From Leptobrachium leishanense (taxonomy: Eukaryota > Chordata > Amphibia > Anura > Megophryidae): a stretch of 64,000 nucleotides of DNA. The notes below the pieces were generated by a model, which was not told where the DNA came from, did no database searches, and saw only the letters and a program-made list of their open reading frames with translations. Below are positions 24,461 to 34,458 of the stretch, in pieces. A program made the position numbers and the translations under genes. The stretch's first letter is position 1. Each line of letters begins with the position of its first letter. The stretch covers positions 121,524,692 to 121,588,691 of the forward strand of contig CM019066.1 in NCBI GenBank assembly GCA_009667805.1, written 5' to 3'.

Positions 24461-24909
24461 GGCTGGGGTCAGACGAGCGCAGTTACCACGTCCGTGTTGC
24501 CGCACATTTGTACGTCCGTGGCAGCATAGCATTCTGACCAATGGAGCCCCACACACGAAGTACGTCCGCACGGAAGTGCAGATGCATGGCGGACGCAGCA
24601 AACGGACGCAGGTTAGGCAAGAACGTAATACTGCTAGAACGGACGTGCGGAGTGCGCCACGTCCGCAACATCCGTGTAGCTTTGTATGTGAGTGATGAAA
24701 CGAGGTCAGATGGACTGCATTTATACGTCCAGCATTTTTGACGGACAGAATGTTTTTTCATTTTAATTTATTTTCCCTGCTACATCAGTCAAAAAATACG
24801 TCAGTGAAAAAAACGGACTGTTTGGCCTCTACCTTGTTGTCAGTCAGTAAGTATGTCCATACTGCACGGACTCACAGTCCGTACAAAATGCGTTTATCTG
24901 ACCCTAGCC
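24461..24909. mobile_element. Harbinger-type MITE, related to the 63.4-kb transposon
   Basis: The left end is GGCTGGGGTCAGACGAGCGC and the right end is TCTGACCCTAGCC. The flanks are TAA on the left and TTA on the right, so one base may have changed. Its right ~60 bp ('gtccatactgcacg', 'cacagtccgta', then the terminus) matches 63887-63940, the end of the HARBI1-bearing element. Confidence 0.8.
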
Positions 24910-25599
24910 TTAGATGTTATTTTGAATTTTTTTCAAACACCAGTTAACCACTTGGCTGCTATGGACGCGCTCAGCACTCAGCACTCCGGGACCCCGGCGG
25001 AGCAATTAGATGTCTGGGTCATATATCAAAATCTGGCTACAAAACGCGGTTAAACATGATGAGCGAAAGCGGTAAAAATGACCTCAGCACAGAGGTGTGA
25101 AAAGCCTCAGCAGCGAAAGGGTTAAATGCAGCATATTAGGATGTTTTAGGGAAATTAATTCTCAAATCTCAATCAGAAGCAGACACCACCCCACCCTCAG
25201 TATGGTGTACAATGTATCAAATTGATTACCAGACTAAAAACACCTGGTGTTATGCCCGTTTGTGAACAGAGGTCATTTAGAGTTGATAATCTTTCCACGT
25301 ACACATTAGTTTTTAATTCAATATCTAATAAACCGTTGCTTATAATATTCTGCAGTAAAGAGTCTCTTTATTTCTAGATTTTTTAGTATTTTTTTAAGCA
25401 TTTTCTATACTTTTTTCAAAATTTCTTTTTTTTTTTCGAACTCGAACCGAACACACCCAAAAAGTTCGAAATTCACGAACTTTCAAACTGCCAACGTTCG
25501 GGTCGAACTCCGAACTGTCCGAACCCGAACAGCTCATCCCTATTCCTGAGGACAGGGTTAGGAAACACTGCTTACACTCTAAGCTCATCTGAGCACAGT

Positions 25600-25705
25600 T
25601 CTTTTGCTCTGGTTCCCAAGTTTGTAATTTTTTTAATTCCCCAATTTTTATTGTAAAGTGCTGTGGAATCTGTTGGCGCTATGTAAATGATGATAATAAG
25701 GACCA
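25600..25705 (+). repeat. SINE/L2-tail-like repeat
   Basis: The 'ttgtaaagtgctgtggaat' and 'ctgttggcgctatgtaaat' phrases followed by short ATA units match the common L2/SINE 3' tail, as at 17880-17950. Confidence 0.5.
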
Positions 25706-25829
25706 TTTCAGTACAGTTAAAGATATGGCTTCTCTACCCTCTTATAATAAGACTACAAGACTGATATAACGATGATATGGACAGAGTTAATTTACTCAGT
25801 ACTTACTATATAATAATGATCAACAGGAG

Positions 25830-26215
25830 AAATCTTAATCCCCTCAATCCTGAGATTGAGATAACTCAGGTCTTGAAAGGCACCATCAGGTGCCTGATAC
25901 CGAGTTATCTCGATCTGCAGCGGAGCAGGGCAAAAGCAAATGTGATTAGTTTGTTGCAAACTAATTTAGTTTACTTTTGGGCTCCTGAAGGTGCCACCAA
26001 AGTTTTAGCCATGTGGGCATAATGCTTAATCAATGTTAATGTATAAAATCAGCTAGTTAATGTCCTGATATCTCGGGATTTCGTCAACCAACAAAGAGCC
26101 ACGAACTGCGGTTCTGTCCACAGTAACTCCTTTTGACCAGCAGATGTCGACATCTGTCTGCAAAACAGTTTATTACAGTAAGGAATACATTGGGAATATT
26201 CCAAAATATTAGAGT
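25830..26215 (+). repeat. Dispersed repeat 'A' (uninterrupted copy)
   Basis: Phrases in order are 'gagttatctcgatctgcag', 'aaaagcaaatg', 'tgtgggcataatgct', 'gtccacagtaactcc', 'tttattacagtaagga', then 'aatacattgggaatatt'. The same order occurs at 56985-57102 plus 58342-58600 (split by a piggyBac-type MITE), and its 3' part at 62900-63005. The family is unknown. Confidence 0.6.
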
Positions 26216-27400
26216 AATAGGTTCCTCACTTCAAAGTTTTTTGTTTTTTTTAAAGGTACCTTATGAAATGTATGACCACAAAGGTCTTTATGGCAACATG
26301 GCGTCACCCGAGCAACAGAATGACAAACCCGGTGTGTCAAAGTGCTGATGTTCTGGAGAGAGTGAGTGTGATGAACGCAGCCTGATTTGGCGCCCGCTCT
26401 GCCTATCACTGTCACTGTTACTGTAAACAGAACACCAGCTCTTAGCCAATACTGATAGTTTGCCCTTCCCGAAACCTGTGACTGGATCCGCCCTTGATTG
26501 GCAGTCTACACTGAGATTCAGGATACCATGCATTAAATGTATATTTTCTTTTGTGTTCTCACTTTGTAAATAATACAAAGAGTCTGGGAATTAATCTTTG
26601 CAGGGCTGTAAACTGCAGACAACTATGTTGGTGGACAGTTAATACTTTTTTTTTATTATTCTGCCAAGAGACGGACAAGACTTTTTGTAGGAAGAGAATA
26701 ACTCTGCTCTTGGATGATGCGTCCGGCTTCTTTTTAAGCAAGTAAGAAATCAAGCAATGTCAATAGCAGATGTTTGCAGACAAGTGGGATTTTAAATGGT
26801 TTGAAATCAATGTCTGCTCTACTTACCCATGAAATTACAATGCCAGAAAGGCAATTAATATGCTTTTCCCACAAGACATTTTTATAGTCTGGTCATTTAG
26901 ACTTATACTCAATATATTCACTAGGGGCTACTGAAAATATAAAAATAGGTGCAGAAAGTCACGAGGTGGCACTGTTTCTTTCCGACTTTTAAATCTGTAT
27001 CACAAGTCTTCATGGATTTGTTTTAAATTTTAACTATGGTGAGCTAGAATGATCCCTTATAACCAAGAATTACTGCGCTAAAGCAGTCATTAACGGATGT
27101 ATGCTCAATACACTTCAGAAATCAGTAGTACCTTTTCATATTGTATCCTTTATTTTTTATGAATACAACTAGCACAACAGAATGATTCCATTTATTTGTA
27201 ATTATTCCAATTATTCCTCTGAAAACTTTCTAAACACATATCACAGCCGTGTTATTATAAATTCTAATTCTAAAATATGTTTTGCTAATAAATTCACAAA
27301 GTATATTCTCTGTCGTTATGAACCGTTCCTGTATTAGATGTTAGCATGCACCTTTGAGCTGCCGCCGGAAGGTCCTCACACCAAGGACCGGATCAGTATT
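26216..27400. other. Non-coding DNA
   Basis: No gene was recognised and no clear element boundary was found. Confidence 0.35.
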
Positions 27401-27436
27401 ACACAGTTAATAATTCCAACATACGGCAGTATATAA

Positions 27437-27564
27437 CAATGGGATTTTACTCCATCACCAAGAACAGAACAACGTTTCGACCTGCACCTGCACCAAGACT
27501 TGGCAAAGACCTGGTGCAGGCCGAAACGTTGTTCTGTTCTTGGTGATGGAATAAAATCCCATTG
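27437..27564. repeat. 43-bp inverted repeat with Penelope-type terminal motif
   Basis: The arms at 27437-27479 and 27522-27564 are reverse complements with one mismatch noticed, and the loop is 42 nt. The inner edge of each arm is CGAAACGTTG, with 'cctggtgcagg' in the loop. This resembles two head-to-head Penelope terminal repeats carrying degenerate hammerheads. No coding sequence remains. Confidence 0.55.
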
Positions 27565-27719
27565 ATGCATACTGCAGTATGCAGGAATTATTTACTTTGT
27601 GATGTTTCTGGAAACAGGACAACTTGACCCTGTGTGGAAATATATCTATATGTTATATATATATAGGATGGCAAGGATGCAAGCACTCATAGGGTTTTCC
27701 AAAGTGATCTTTCTTTAAT

Positions 27720-27770
27720 AAATCCAGGAGTCAACGTTTCGGCTCAACACAGAGCCTTCATCAGGACAAA
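27720..27770 (-). ncRNA. Hammerhead-like motif of a Penelope-type repeat
   Basis: On the minus strand CTGATGA (complement 27758-27764) is followed by GGCTC and GAGCC, which can pair as stem II, and then GAAAC. The A before stem II and the lack of a clear UH cleavage site with stem I make activity doubtful. An AT dinucleotide-rich tract lies alongside (27640-27665 and 27770-27800). Confidence 0.4.
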
Positions 27771-27984
27771 CATATATACATATATATACACATATATATA
27801 CACACAAACACACCAAATTCGGAGTGCGCCTTCTTAATACAGATTTAAAGAGTTTAAAACCCCTGGCAATATTAAACATTGATGATATGGTTATCAAATT
27901 TGATCATCTACTGCATAATCCTGCCACAACGGCAATGTCGCCAGATCCTATCCTTCCTAGCATTTTTTTTTTTGGGAAAGTGTT

Positions 27985-28060
27985 TTACCAGGAAGGATAC
28001 ATTGAGATTTCTCTTGTTTTCAAGTATGTCCTGGGTGGCGAGTATGTACTGTTAGGTGTT
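27985..28060 (+). repeat. Copy of the 'accaggaaggatacattgag' repeat
   Basis: This is a close match to 12070-12120. Sequence beyond 'tgtcctggg' differs, so the shared part is short. The nearby open frames (27824-28264) are not recognised as any protein. Confidence 0.5.
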
Positions 28061-28545
28061 TTGCCCAAGGACACTTACTGGAGAGGTGCTCTGGCCCGGA
28101 TCAAACCCATGTCTCCACAGGCTCTCTCCACGCAGAGCAGTGATGTTACCTCTACTCCACCCAGCCGGTACTGGTCATATGATATTAACCAACTTGGGGC
28201 TCTCTTCCAAACTTGGTGTTATCTTAACCAGAGCTGTTGCTATCTTATCAACTCCATAGACTAATTATTTATGCACAATCATTATAATTAAGATTAAAAT
28301 TTAGTGTTTTTACACCCTCCCTAAGGGTGACAGTTTGTATCTACCCTACCTGTTTTTTGTTTTAGTTTTTTGCGTTACAATAATTATTCTCGTGGCAAGC
28401 ATTATCTTAGTCACTCATTATCCTTGTGTGTTGACTCACTTTATATCTGGTGCATAAAGTTTAGATAAGTGCCATTTGACATCATTTATTAGAGTGCCAG
28501 GCTGATACTTGTGTTTGTTGTTGATCTGAAGGTAGAATTGATCTA

Positions 28546-29367
28546 GGAGGTTATTCAAAGAGCACGGATATGTCACCGACATTTCAGTGCTCGCTCGTTC
28601 CCCGTAATTCCCAGTACATCAGGGAATCAAAGTTCCCACCCTGCGGTGAAGTCAGCATTCAACCACCGCAAACCCGCAGCAAACCCGCCGCAAACCCACT
28701 GAAATTCCACTGAAAATCCACTGGAACCGCTGCAAAAAACACGAACACTTCGGAAAAAGCCGATGAGCCACCAATCATAGCGCAGACCAGCCGCCGGAAA
28801 AAGCCGACAAGCTGATGAACGGGGAGGGGGGGGGTAAAAAAAAACATACGATTGAAAGTGTCAAAATTGAAACGCTGTTTGCAAAAAAACTGAGCGAAAA
28901 TGCCTGGAATTAACATATTAGGTCCTTTGAATGATAATAAAAAGGTCTGTTACAGAAAAAAGAAAAATAGCTTTTAAAAAAAAGAAAACGAAAAAAAAAT
29001 TGCTGAAAGACTTTTTACTGCAGATTAAAATAATAAACGGTTTATTAGATATTGCATAAAACAGGAATATTTTTAACATTAAAGCCTATGGGGTTCGCCT
29101 GAATAAACCTGATGAATGAAACCACCGAACAGCAGGGCGCTTCGGCAACTTTTCTCTGGTGTTCGGTGTCTCTGAATAGATTAACCATTGCTTCTCTATG
29201 GGGGATTTTACTGCCTTTGAACAGGCACCGTACGTGCAGGCAATTCGCCAAAATTTGGCGAACTTCTTGCTCTCTGAATAGCCGAATGGCCCCGGAATGA
29301 CACCCTACGTGTAAATTCCCTGTTCGGTGACATTTCGGGGCCAGATCGGCTCTCTCTGAATAACCCC
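28546..29367. mobile_element. Fold-back/MITE family member with GGTTATTCA termini
   Basis: The left end AGGAGGTTATTCAAAGAGC and right end (reverse complement AGGGGTTATTCAGAGAGAGC) are inverted repeats. The interior has 'aacgctgtttgcaaaaaaa' and 'tttactgcag' followed by 'acggtttattagatattg', as at 18990-19260. There is no coding capacity. A TA lies on each side, but the duplication is uncertain. Confidence 0.55.
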
Positions 29368-29369
29368 TA

Positions 29370-30990
29370 TAGTTTTTTTACATATATGAAAGGTAGCAAC
29401 CAGCCCCGTACTGTCAAACGAAGGCATAGATAGAAACATAAACTATAACAAATCAGAGGGCACAAATCCATCTGTCTAGTGGCTAGCTCGTAAATCAAAA
29501 CTCGGCGGTAATCTAATCAAATATGCCTCGAAGAGGAAATAGTCACGGCTGGCATCCTGTATAACACTGCTTAATGAATTGCAGCATCTTCTAGCTTAAA
29601 ATAAAAACACCAACCACCTTCGTACATATTAGCAAGTAAAATAGCACAGATTAGGCAAAAACATGCAGCACTGATTGGATTTATATTATACAAAATCTGC
29701 ACATTTATGGACAACTCAGCATTTTTACAGCTGATACAACAAAATATAGAAAATGCTAGATAATAAATTGAATAAAGATTTCAAGGAGGAACTTCTGATG
29801 CACAGAAATGTTTAACTATGATGTCTTATCGCACGTATGATGTTATTCTATTGAGATATATGTTAAACAAATGGAAATATTAATTGAAAATATTATGAAC
29901 ATGAATTAATGAGCCTAACCATTAGGGTACTTTGTAAATATTATGTATTCATATATCAAACTATATCTTCATAGAAATACTATACACGTAGAATCAGAAG
30001 TAAATGATGCTGATGAACAAGAAATATGAAAACAGAAGGCCTGTGCATGCCCGATGGCATGTTAAAGGACACAATTATTCTGTTTAAAGCTTTTAATATA
30101 TCTTTTTCCCAAGTTATATAAGATTCCACCAATCATATTGAGAAACTGAGTGGGGATTAAAATGGGCTTTTAAACTAACCAAGTTGTGGCAGTCTTAGCA
30201 GCAGTAACCACTTAAAAATCTCTATTTGTTTCAGTGGGAATTGCATCAATGTTTAAACATCATAAAACAGAGTAAAATAATACAGAGTGAATGTGATGTC
30301 AGCAGCCAGTCATTTATTTAGTTGAACATAGTAAGTTTTTCACTAGTGCTTAAAGGCCGGTTGGCATTAAAACTTGTTATTCCCATGTACGATGTCAAAA
30401 CACTGGAAGCAAAAACATCACAATGACCTAATCAAAACTAGAAAAATAGTGAACTCGTGACATGGTAGAGAAGCCAGAATACTCCTGACAGTAAAACCCA
30501 GGTCTAAGTAAACCAACAAAAGCATAAACCAGTTAAGAATAAAAGGTGGGATATGGCTTGAGTTTTCAGAATAGAAGAAGAAAAAAGAGAGACTAATGTG
30601 TGAAGGAACAGCCAATAAGCTACCACAATTTACAAAAAGTTCTAAAATATCCAAAACTCAAAGTACCATCAGAATAATTGTGTAGGTGAAAGCTGGAGTC
30701 TCAGCCAAAATCACAGTAGACAAATAATCACAATACACATACGATTGCCTGAGATCAACCAAAACACACATAATAATAATGTGTTAAAAGTGGATTAAAA
30801 TGTATCTGAAATCAAAAGTTTTACCGTTCATCAAAATGAGAATATAATCAGTGAAAAAGGTATTAAAATTAAGGTATAAAAGCCCACCATAAATCTTCTT
30901 TTGATGTGGTACTGAATACTTAAATAGTCCTTTCAAAATATTTTTGTGAAGACTAGATCTATATTGCTGCTGTCTATAAATCAGAAAACT
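29370..30990. other. AT-rich non-coding DNA
   Basis: No gene or recognisable element was seen in this stretch. Confidence 0.4.
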
Positions 30991-30994
30991 GAAC

Positions 30995-31230
30995 TCTATT
31001 AGGGTTATACAAATTTCGGTGCTCTCTCATTCCCCGCACTTCGGGGAATCAAATTCCTCGACCCTGTGGGGAATTCAGCATTCGCTGCAGGGTCCTCAAA
31101 GTGACGGGAAAATCTGATGACCGCATCCGAACATCCACCGCAAAACCGCCACATCGAACGGCATTTAGCTGGCAATTCGCCAAAGGTTGGCGAACTGCCA
31201 GCTTTCTGAATACCACAAAATTGCACTGGG
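30995..31230. repeat. Diverged fold-back family fragment
   Basis: 'agggttatacaaatttcggt', 'ccccgcacttcggggaat' and 'ggcaattcgccaaaggttgg' resemble the interior of 28546-29367. The right terminus is unclear. Confidence 0.4.
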
Positions 31231-31469
31231 AAAATCCACGGGGAATTGTAATGTAGCATAATGTAAACATAAACCATTGTTTTATCTTAAAAGCAAACAT
31301 AATAGTGGTATATCACACAGCTGAACAAAGACTGTATCTTCCAGGCATGGGATAAATGGGTGAGAGGGAAGGTAAAAGTACTGTTATTTTGAGATTCTTT
31401 AATGAATAAGATAAAATGTGAGGAGCCTTTATGTTGTGTAAATCTGTATTTTACATAGTTGGAAGCCAG

Positions 31470-32600
31470 TGACTTGAGGTGAGGTCAGTGGCTGGTGAGG
31501 CACTGGCTAGTATCAGAGCCAGATATACACGGTTTACGTAGGTTCAGGTTCAGTGCTCCCCAGGAACTGGCTGCTCTCAGTACTCCCCAGGATTTGGCTG
31601 CTCTCAGTGCTCCCCTGGATCTGGCTGCTGTCAGTGCTTACCAGGATCTGGCCGCTCTCAGTGCTCCCAAGGATCTGGCTGCTGTCAGTGCTCCCCAGGA
31701 TCTGGCTGCTCTCAGTGCTCACCAGAAACTGACTGCTCTCAGTGCTCCCCGGGAACTGACTGCTCTCAGTACTCCTCAGGATCTGGCTGCTCTCATTGCT
31801 CCCCAAGATCTGGCTGCTGTCAATGCTTACCAGGATCTGGTTGCTCTCAGGGATCCCCAGGATCTGACTGCTGTCAGTGCTTACCAGGATCTGGCCACTC
31901 TCAGTGCTCCCAAGGATCTGGCTGCTGTCAGTGCTCCCCAGGATCTGGCTGCTCTCAGTGCTCACCAGAAACTGACTGCTCTCAGCGCTCCCCGGGAACT
32001 GGCTGCTCTCAGTACTCCTCAGGATCTGGCTGCTCTCATTGCTCCCCAAGATCTGGCTGCTGTCAGTGCTTACCAGGATCTGGCTGCTCTCAGTGCTCCC
32101 CAGGATCTTGCCACTCTCAGTGCTCCCCAGGATGTGCCTTCAGGTACACAGCCCCGCAGCATGCCCCCATGACTGACGAGGACAGTCACATGCCTGTCCT
32201 GTGTCAATCAAAGCATGGGAGGCATGCCTCGCACTGACCCATTTTTTGAATAGCTTGAGACCAATGATGCTTTCCCATTGGTCCAAGCAATTCAATTGCT
32301 CTCAGTTCCTCTCTGAGGCACTGAAGAGCGTAGATTCAGGAAGTAGGAAGCGCAAGACACGCGCTGCAGACTTCAATGAATCTATCTCTTGGCAGCTTGA
32401 GCTTACGTGATTAGAACAGAGACAGACGGTGGGGGAGCGCAGAGAAGGTATGTTAACTTTTTTCACAACAGATTTTATTTTACACAATCTTTATTTTAGA
32501 ATTTTTGCAAATTAATGGCAGGTGAACCCACATAACCACTTAACTGCCTCACCTGCCGCCCCTGATGGCACCTCCCTTTTGGAAGCAGACCACGTCACTG
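31470..32600 (+). repeat. Dispersed element carrying a 27-bp minisatellite
   Basis: The flanks match those of 58790-59660. On the left is 'ggctggtgaggcactggcta'. On the right are 'ttgaatagcttgagacca', 'ttcaggaagtaggaagcgc' and 'ttaatggcaggtga'. The middle of each copy is a different tandem repeat. The element type is unknown. No terminal repeat or target duplication could be fixed. Confidence 0.5.
31540..32140 (+). repeat. 27-bp minisatellite with higher-order structure (about 22 units)
   Basis: The unit is close to 'agtgctccccaggatctggc' plus 'tgctctc', 27 bp or 9 codons. Read on the plus strand it gives SAPQDLAAL-like repeats. A block of nine variant units (about 243 bp) occurs twice, recognisable by the order of APKDLAAV, AHQKLTAL, APRELTAL, STPQDLAAL and IAPQDLAAV. 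Both strands stay open over most of the array, as expected for a repeat whose period divides by three. I do not regard the 225-codon frame (31495-32172) as a gene. Confidence 0.8.
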
Positions 32601-32609
32601 CTTACCTTA

Positions 32610-32989
32610 ACCTATTTACATCAGAGGTCCTACATGTAGGGCACACTTTCATTCAGCAGTGTTTTCCCAGGTGTAAATGGGTTTTAGAATTTTACATTTG
32701 AAATTGCATTGCCATAATTTCCCGTATGTAAATCCAATTTGGCCAATTTTATGGCACAAAATATACCACAGTATCACTATAAAAAGGAGCTTTGGTTATT
32801 TGACGAAGATGCTAAATTAAGGAAAATCCATGTTAGGAGGATTTGGGTTCTGTTACAGCCTGTCATGTAGGTGTTTTGTATTTTTAGCTGATTCTCAAAT
32901 TAATCCTGGTCTCAGCTTCGTGTTCTAAACTATGTTATCAAGGTTGATTGTCACCACAACCCACAGATTTTCCTCTGACTGATTTTCCA
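32610..32989. other. Non-coding DNA left of the Ngaro element
   Basis: Nothing recognisable was found. The Ngaro repeat begins at about 32990. Confidence 0.4.
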
Positions 32990-33283
32990 TGACTGATTAA
33001 ACCTGGGACCTCCTTGACCCATACCCCTTAAATATAAAGAAAGACACAACACCTTCTTAACTGGAAAGGGCATGGGCCACAGCTTTATTAAATATTTACA
33101 CCATGTAATCCTGCAGTGCTTTCCCCCCCATTATCCGCCCTATTACCCATGTAATAGGCAGTTACCGATCCAAACCAGGAGCTCGTCACCCCGCCTGACC
33201 GAGATCAAGTGCGGCTCGTCTCGTTAATGCCTCACCTGAAGGCGGCTTAACCCTTTGAAAGCACTGCTGTCCAGGAACCACGC
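32990..33283 (-). repeat. Ngaro split direct repeat B2
   Basis: It is nearly identical to B1 (43272-43562), starting 'tgactgattaaacctgggac' and ending 'ctgtccaggaaccacg'. It marks the left terminus of the element. Confidence 0.8.
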
Positions 33284-33336
33284 CAATCCAAAGCTGTGAC
33301 ACGAAGAAGACGAACTTCAACAGGGTGCGCGGACGG

Positions 33337-33406
33337 GAATCACCTTGATGCACAGTTGACGCTGGCAGGGAACAAAGAGACAGAACCCACCCACCACAGA
33401 TGCATA
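33337..33406 (-). repeat. Ngaro repeat A2, part left of the gypsy insertion
   Basis: From 'gaatcaccttgatgcacagt' to 'cacagatgcata' it matches 48636-48707 of A1. The match stops exactly at the gypsy LTR start and resumes at 43154 beyond the Tc1 element. Confidence 0.85.
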
Positions 33407-34402
33407 TGTAGAACTGTTTTTAAATTCCCTGTCGTTGTAGTACTTGTTTTTGGCCACCGGAGGGAGACAAGCGCGATGTAAGACACTGAACATTGGGACT
33501 ACATTTTCCAGCATGCTTTGCGGGCGGGAACAGGAAGTGGGTGGGAGAGAGAGACTGATATCCGCAGCCTCGTGGAAAGAGCTGGCAGAGCGAGCAGAGG
33601 AGTGAGAGGAGCAAGACGCAAGTGTAGCAGAGAGTGATCACGACCAGGCCAGAGCGCAGGTGCGGCCTAGCAGAGCTGGAGATCGGGTTTTTCCCTTCTT
33701 ATTACACGAAGACCCAGTGATCCACCGCTAGTAACCCACACTGATACAGAGTAAGCTGAAGGACCCCGAGTTAGGAGAACCGCAGACGATCTAACAGGGA
33801 GTGCAGGCGCTGAGCTGGACATCTTGTGGCAGATACAGACAAGCAAGACAGCGGATCCGGTGACACAGAGAATCCCAGTCAAAATCGAGTGGAGAGACGT
33901 CCTGGGTCGAGCGGAGCACAGAGTATCTGGCAGATGGGTGAGAGGCCTTCCAGGCCGCTGTAAAATACTAAAGCACGCTGCAGTTTGTTCAAAACCCACA
34001 GGGCCCCAACGTGACTAGTCGAAGATACCTCATAAATAATTCACTGGCCAGTTGAATATTGTACCCGGGGTTCAATACACACATACACATACATTCCTTG
34101 GGACATAACCTGTACGGGACTCACACTCCAACCTCTAAGGGGGTTAAAAATACTTTTTTCCTTTTCCGCTGCGCGTTTCTCACATTACGAAGTATTGTAT
34201 TTCTTTTCCGCTGCGCGTTTCCCGCATTACGAAGTACTTTAAATATATATACGTATACCGTGTTACTCAATATATGCCAGTTTATTCAGTAAACTATATA
34301 ATTATTAAAATCCACGACGGTACTGGAGTATATTTATTCCCTAGTGCGGGGAGACTGACCCGAGGTTCAAATTCAGCGGCTCCTCCGGGAGTGAGCGCTA
34401 CA
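33407..34402 (+). repeat. Gypsy 5' LTR (996 bp)
   Basis: It starts TGTAG and ends GCGCTACA. It differs from the 3' LTR by about fifteen substitutions counted by eye, and by one extra ~42-bp unit of a 'cttttccgctgcgcgtttc' plus 'cgcattacgaagta' motif near 34160-34240. 'actttaaatatatatacg' nearby is a possible TATA region, but the start site is unverified. Confidence 0.9.
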
Positions 34403-34404
34403 CG

Positions 34405-34422
34405 TGGGGGCTCGTCCGGGAT
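34405..34422 (+). promoter_or_regulatory. Primer binding site, tRNA-Pro
   Basis: TGGGGGCTCGTCCGGGAT lies two bases after the 5' LTR. It is the 18-nt complement of the 3' end of vertebrate tRNA-Pro, the same primer site used by murine leukaemia-type retroviruses. Confidence 0.88.
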
Positions 34423-34458
34423 CCAGTCTCTGGAAAAACCGCATTTAAAGGGTTAAAT

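Larger units (their letters stand above)
22209..25542. mobile_element. hAT-like non-autonomous element (3.3 kb, 8-bp duplication)
   Basis: Both ends start TAGGGATGAGC in inverted orientation. An identical 8-bp duplication, TTCCTGAG, flanks them (22201-22208 and 25543-25550). Subterminal sequence at both ends is dense in CGAAC/GTTCG motifs, as expected for transposase-binding sites. No transposase frame is visible. The interior holds two Harbinger MITEs and two or three units of a fold-back repeat, so much of its length is secondary insertion. Confidence 0.8.
22053..25572. mobile_element. hAT-like MITE (outer), interrupted by a second element
   Basis: The left end CAATGGTTCCCAACCCTGG pairs with the right end, whose reverse complement is CAGTGTTTCCTAACCCTG. 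The true element is only about 190 bp, and the rest is the 3.3-kb insertion at 22209-25542. The 8-bp flanks (CTCTAGAC and CTTACACT) are not a clear duplication. A partial copy lies at 15520-15575. Confidence 0.6.

Noticed and set aside
31495..32172. 225-codon repeat protein gene
   Set aside because: The frame is a by-product of a 27-bp tandem repeat; the opposite strand is also open and no promoter or splice context is seen.
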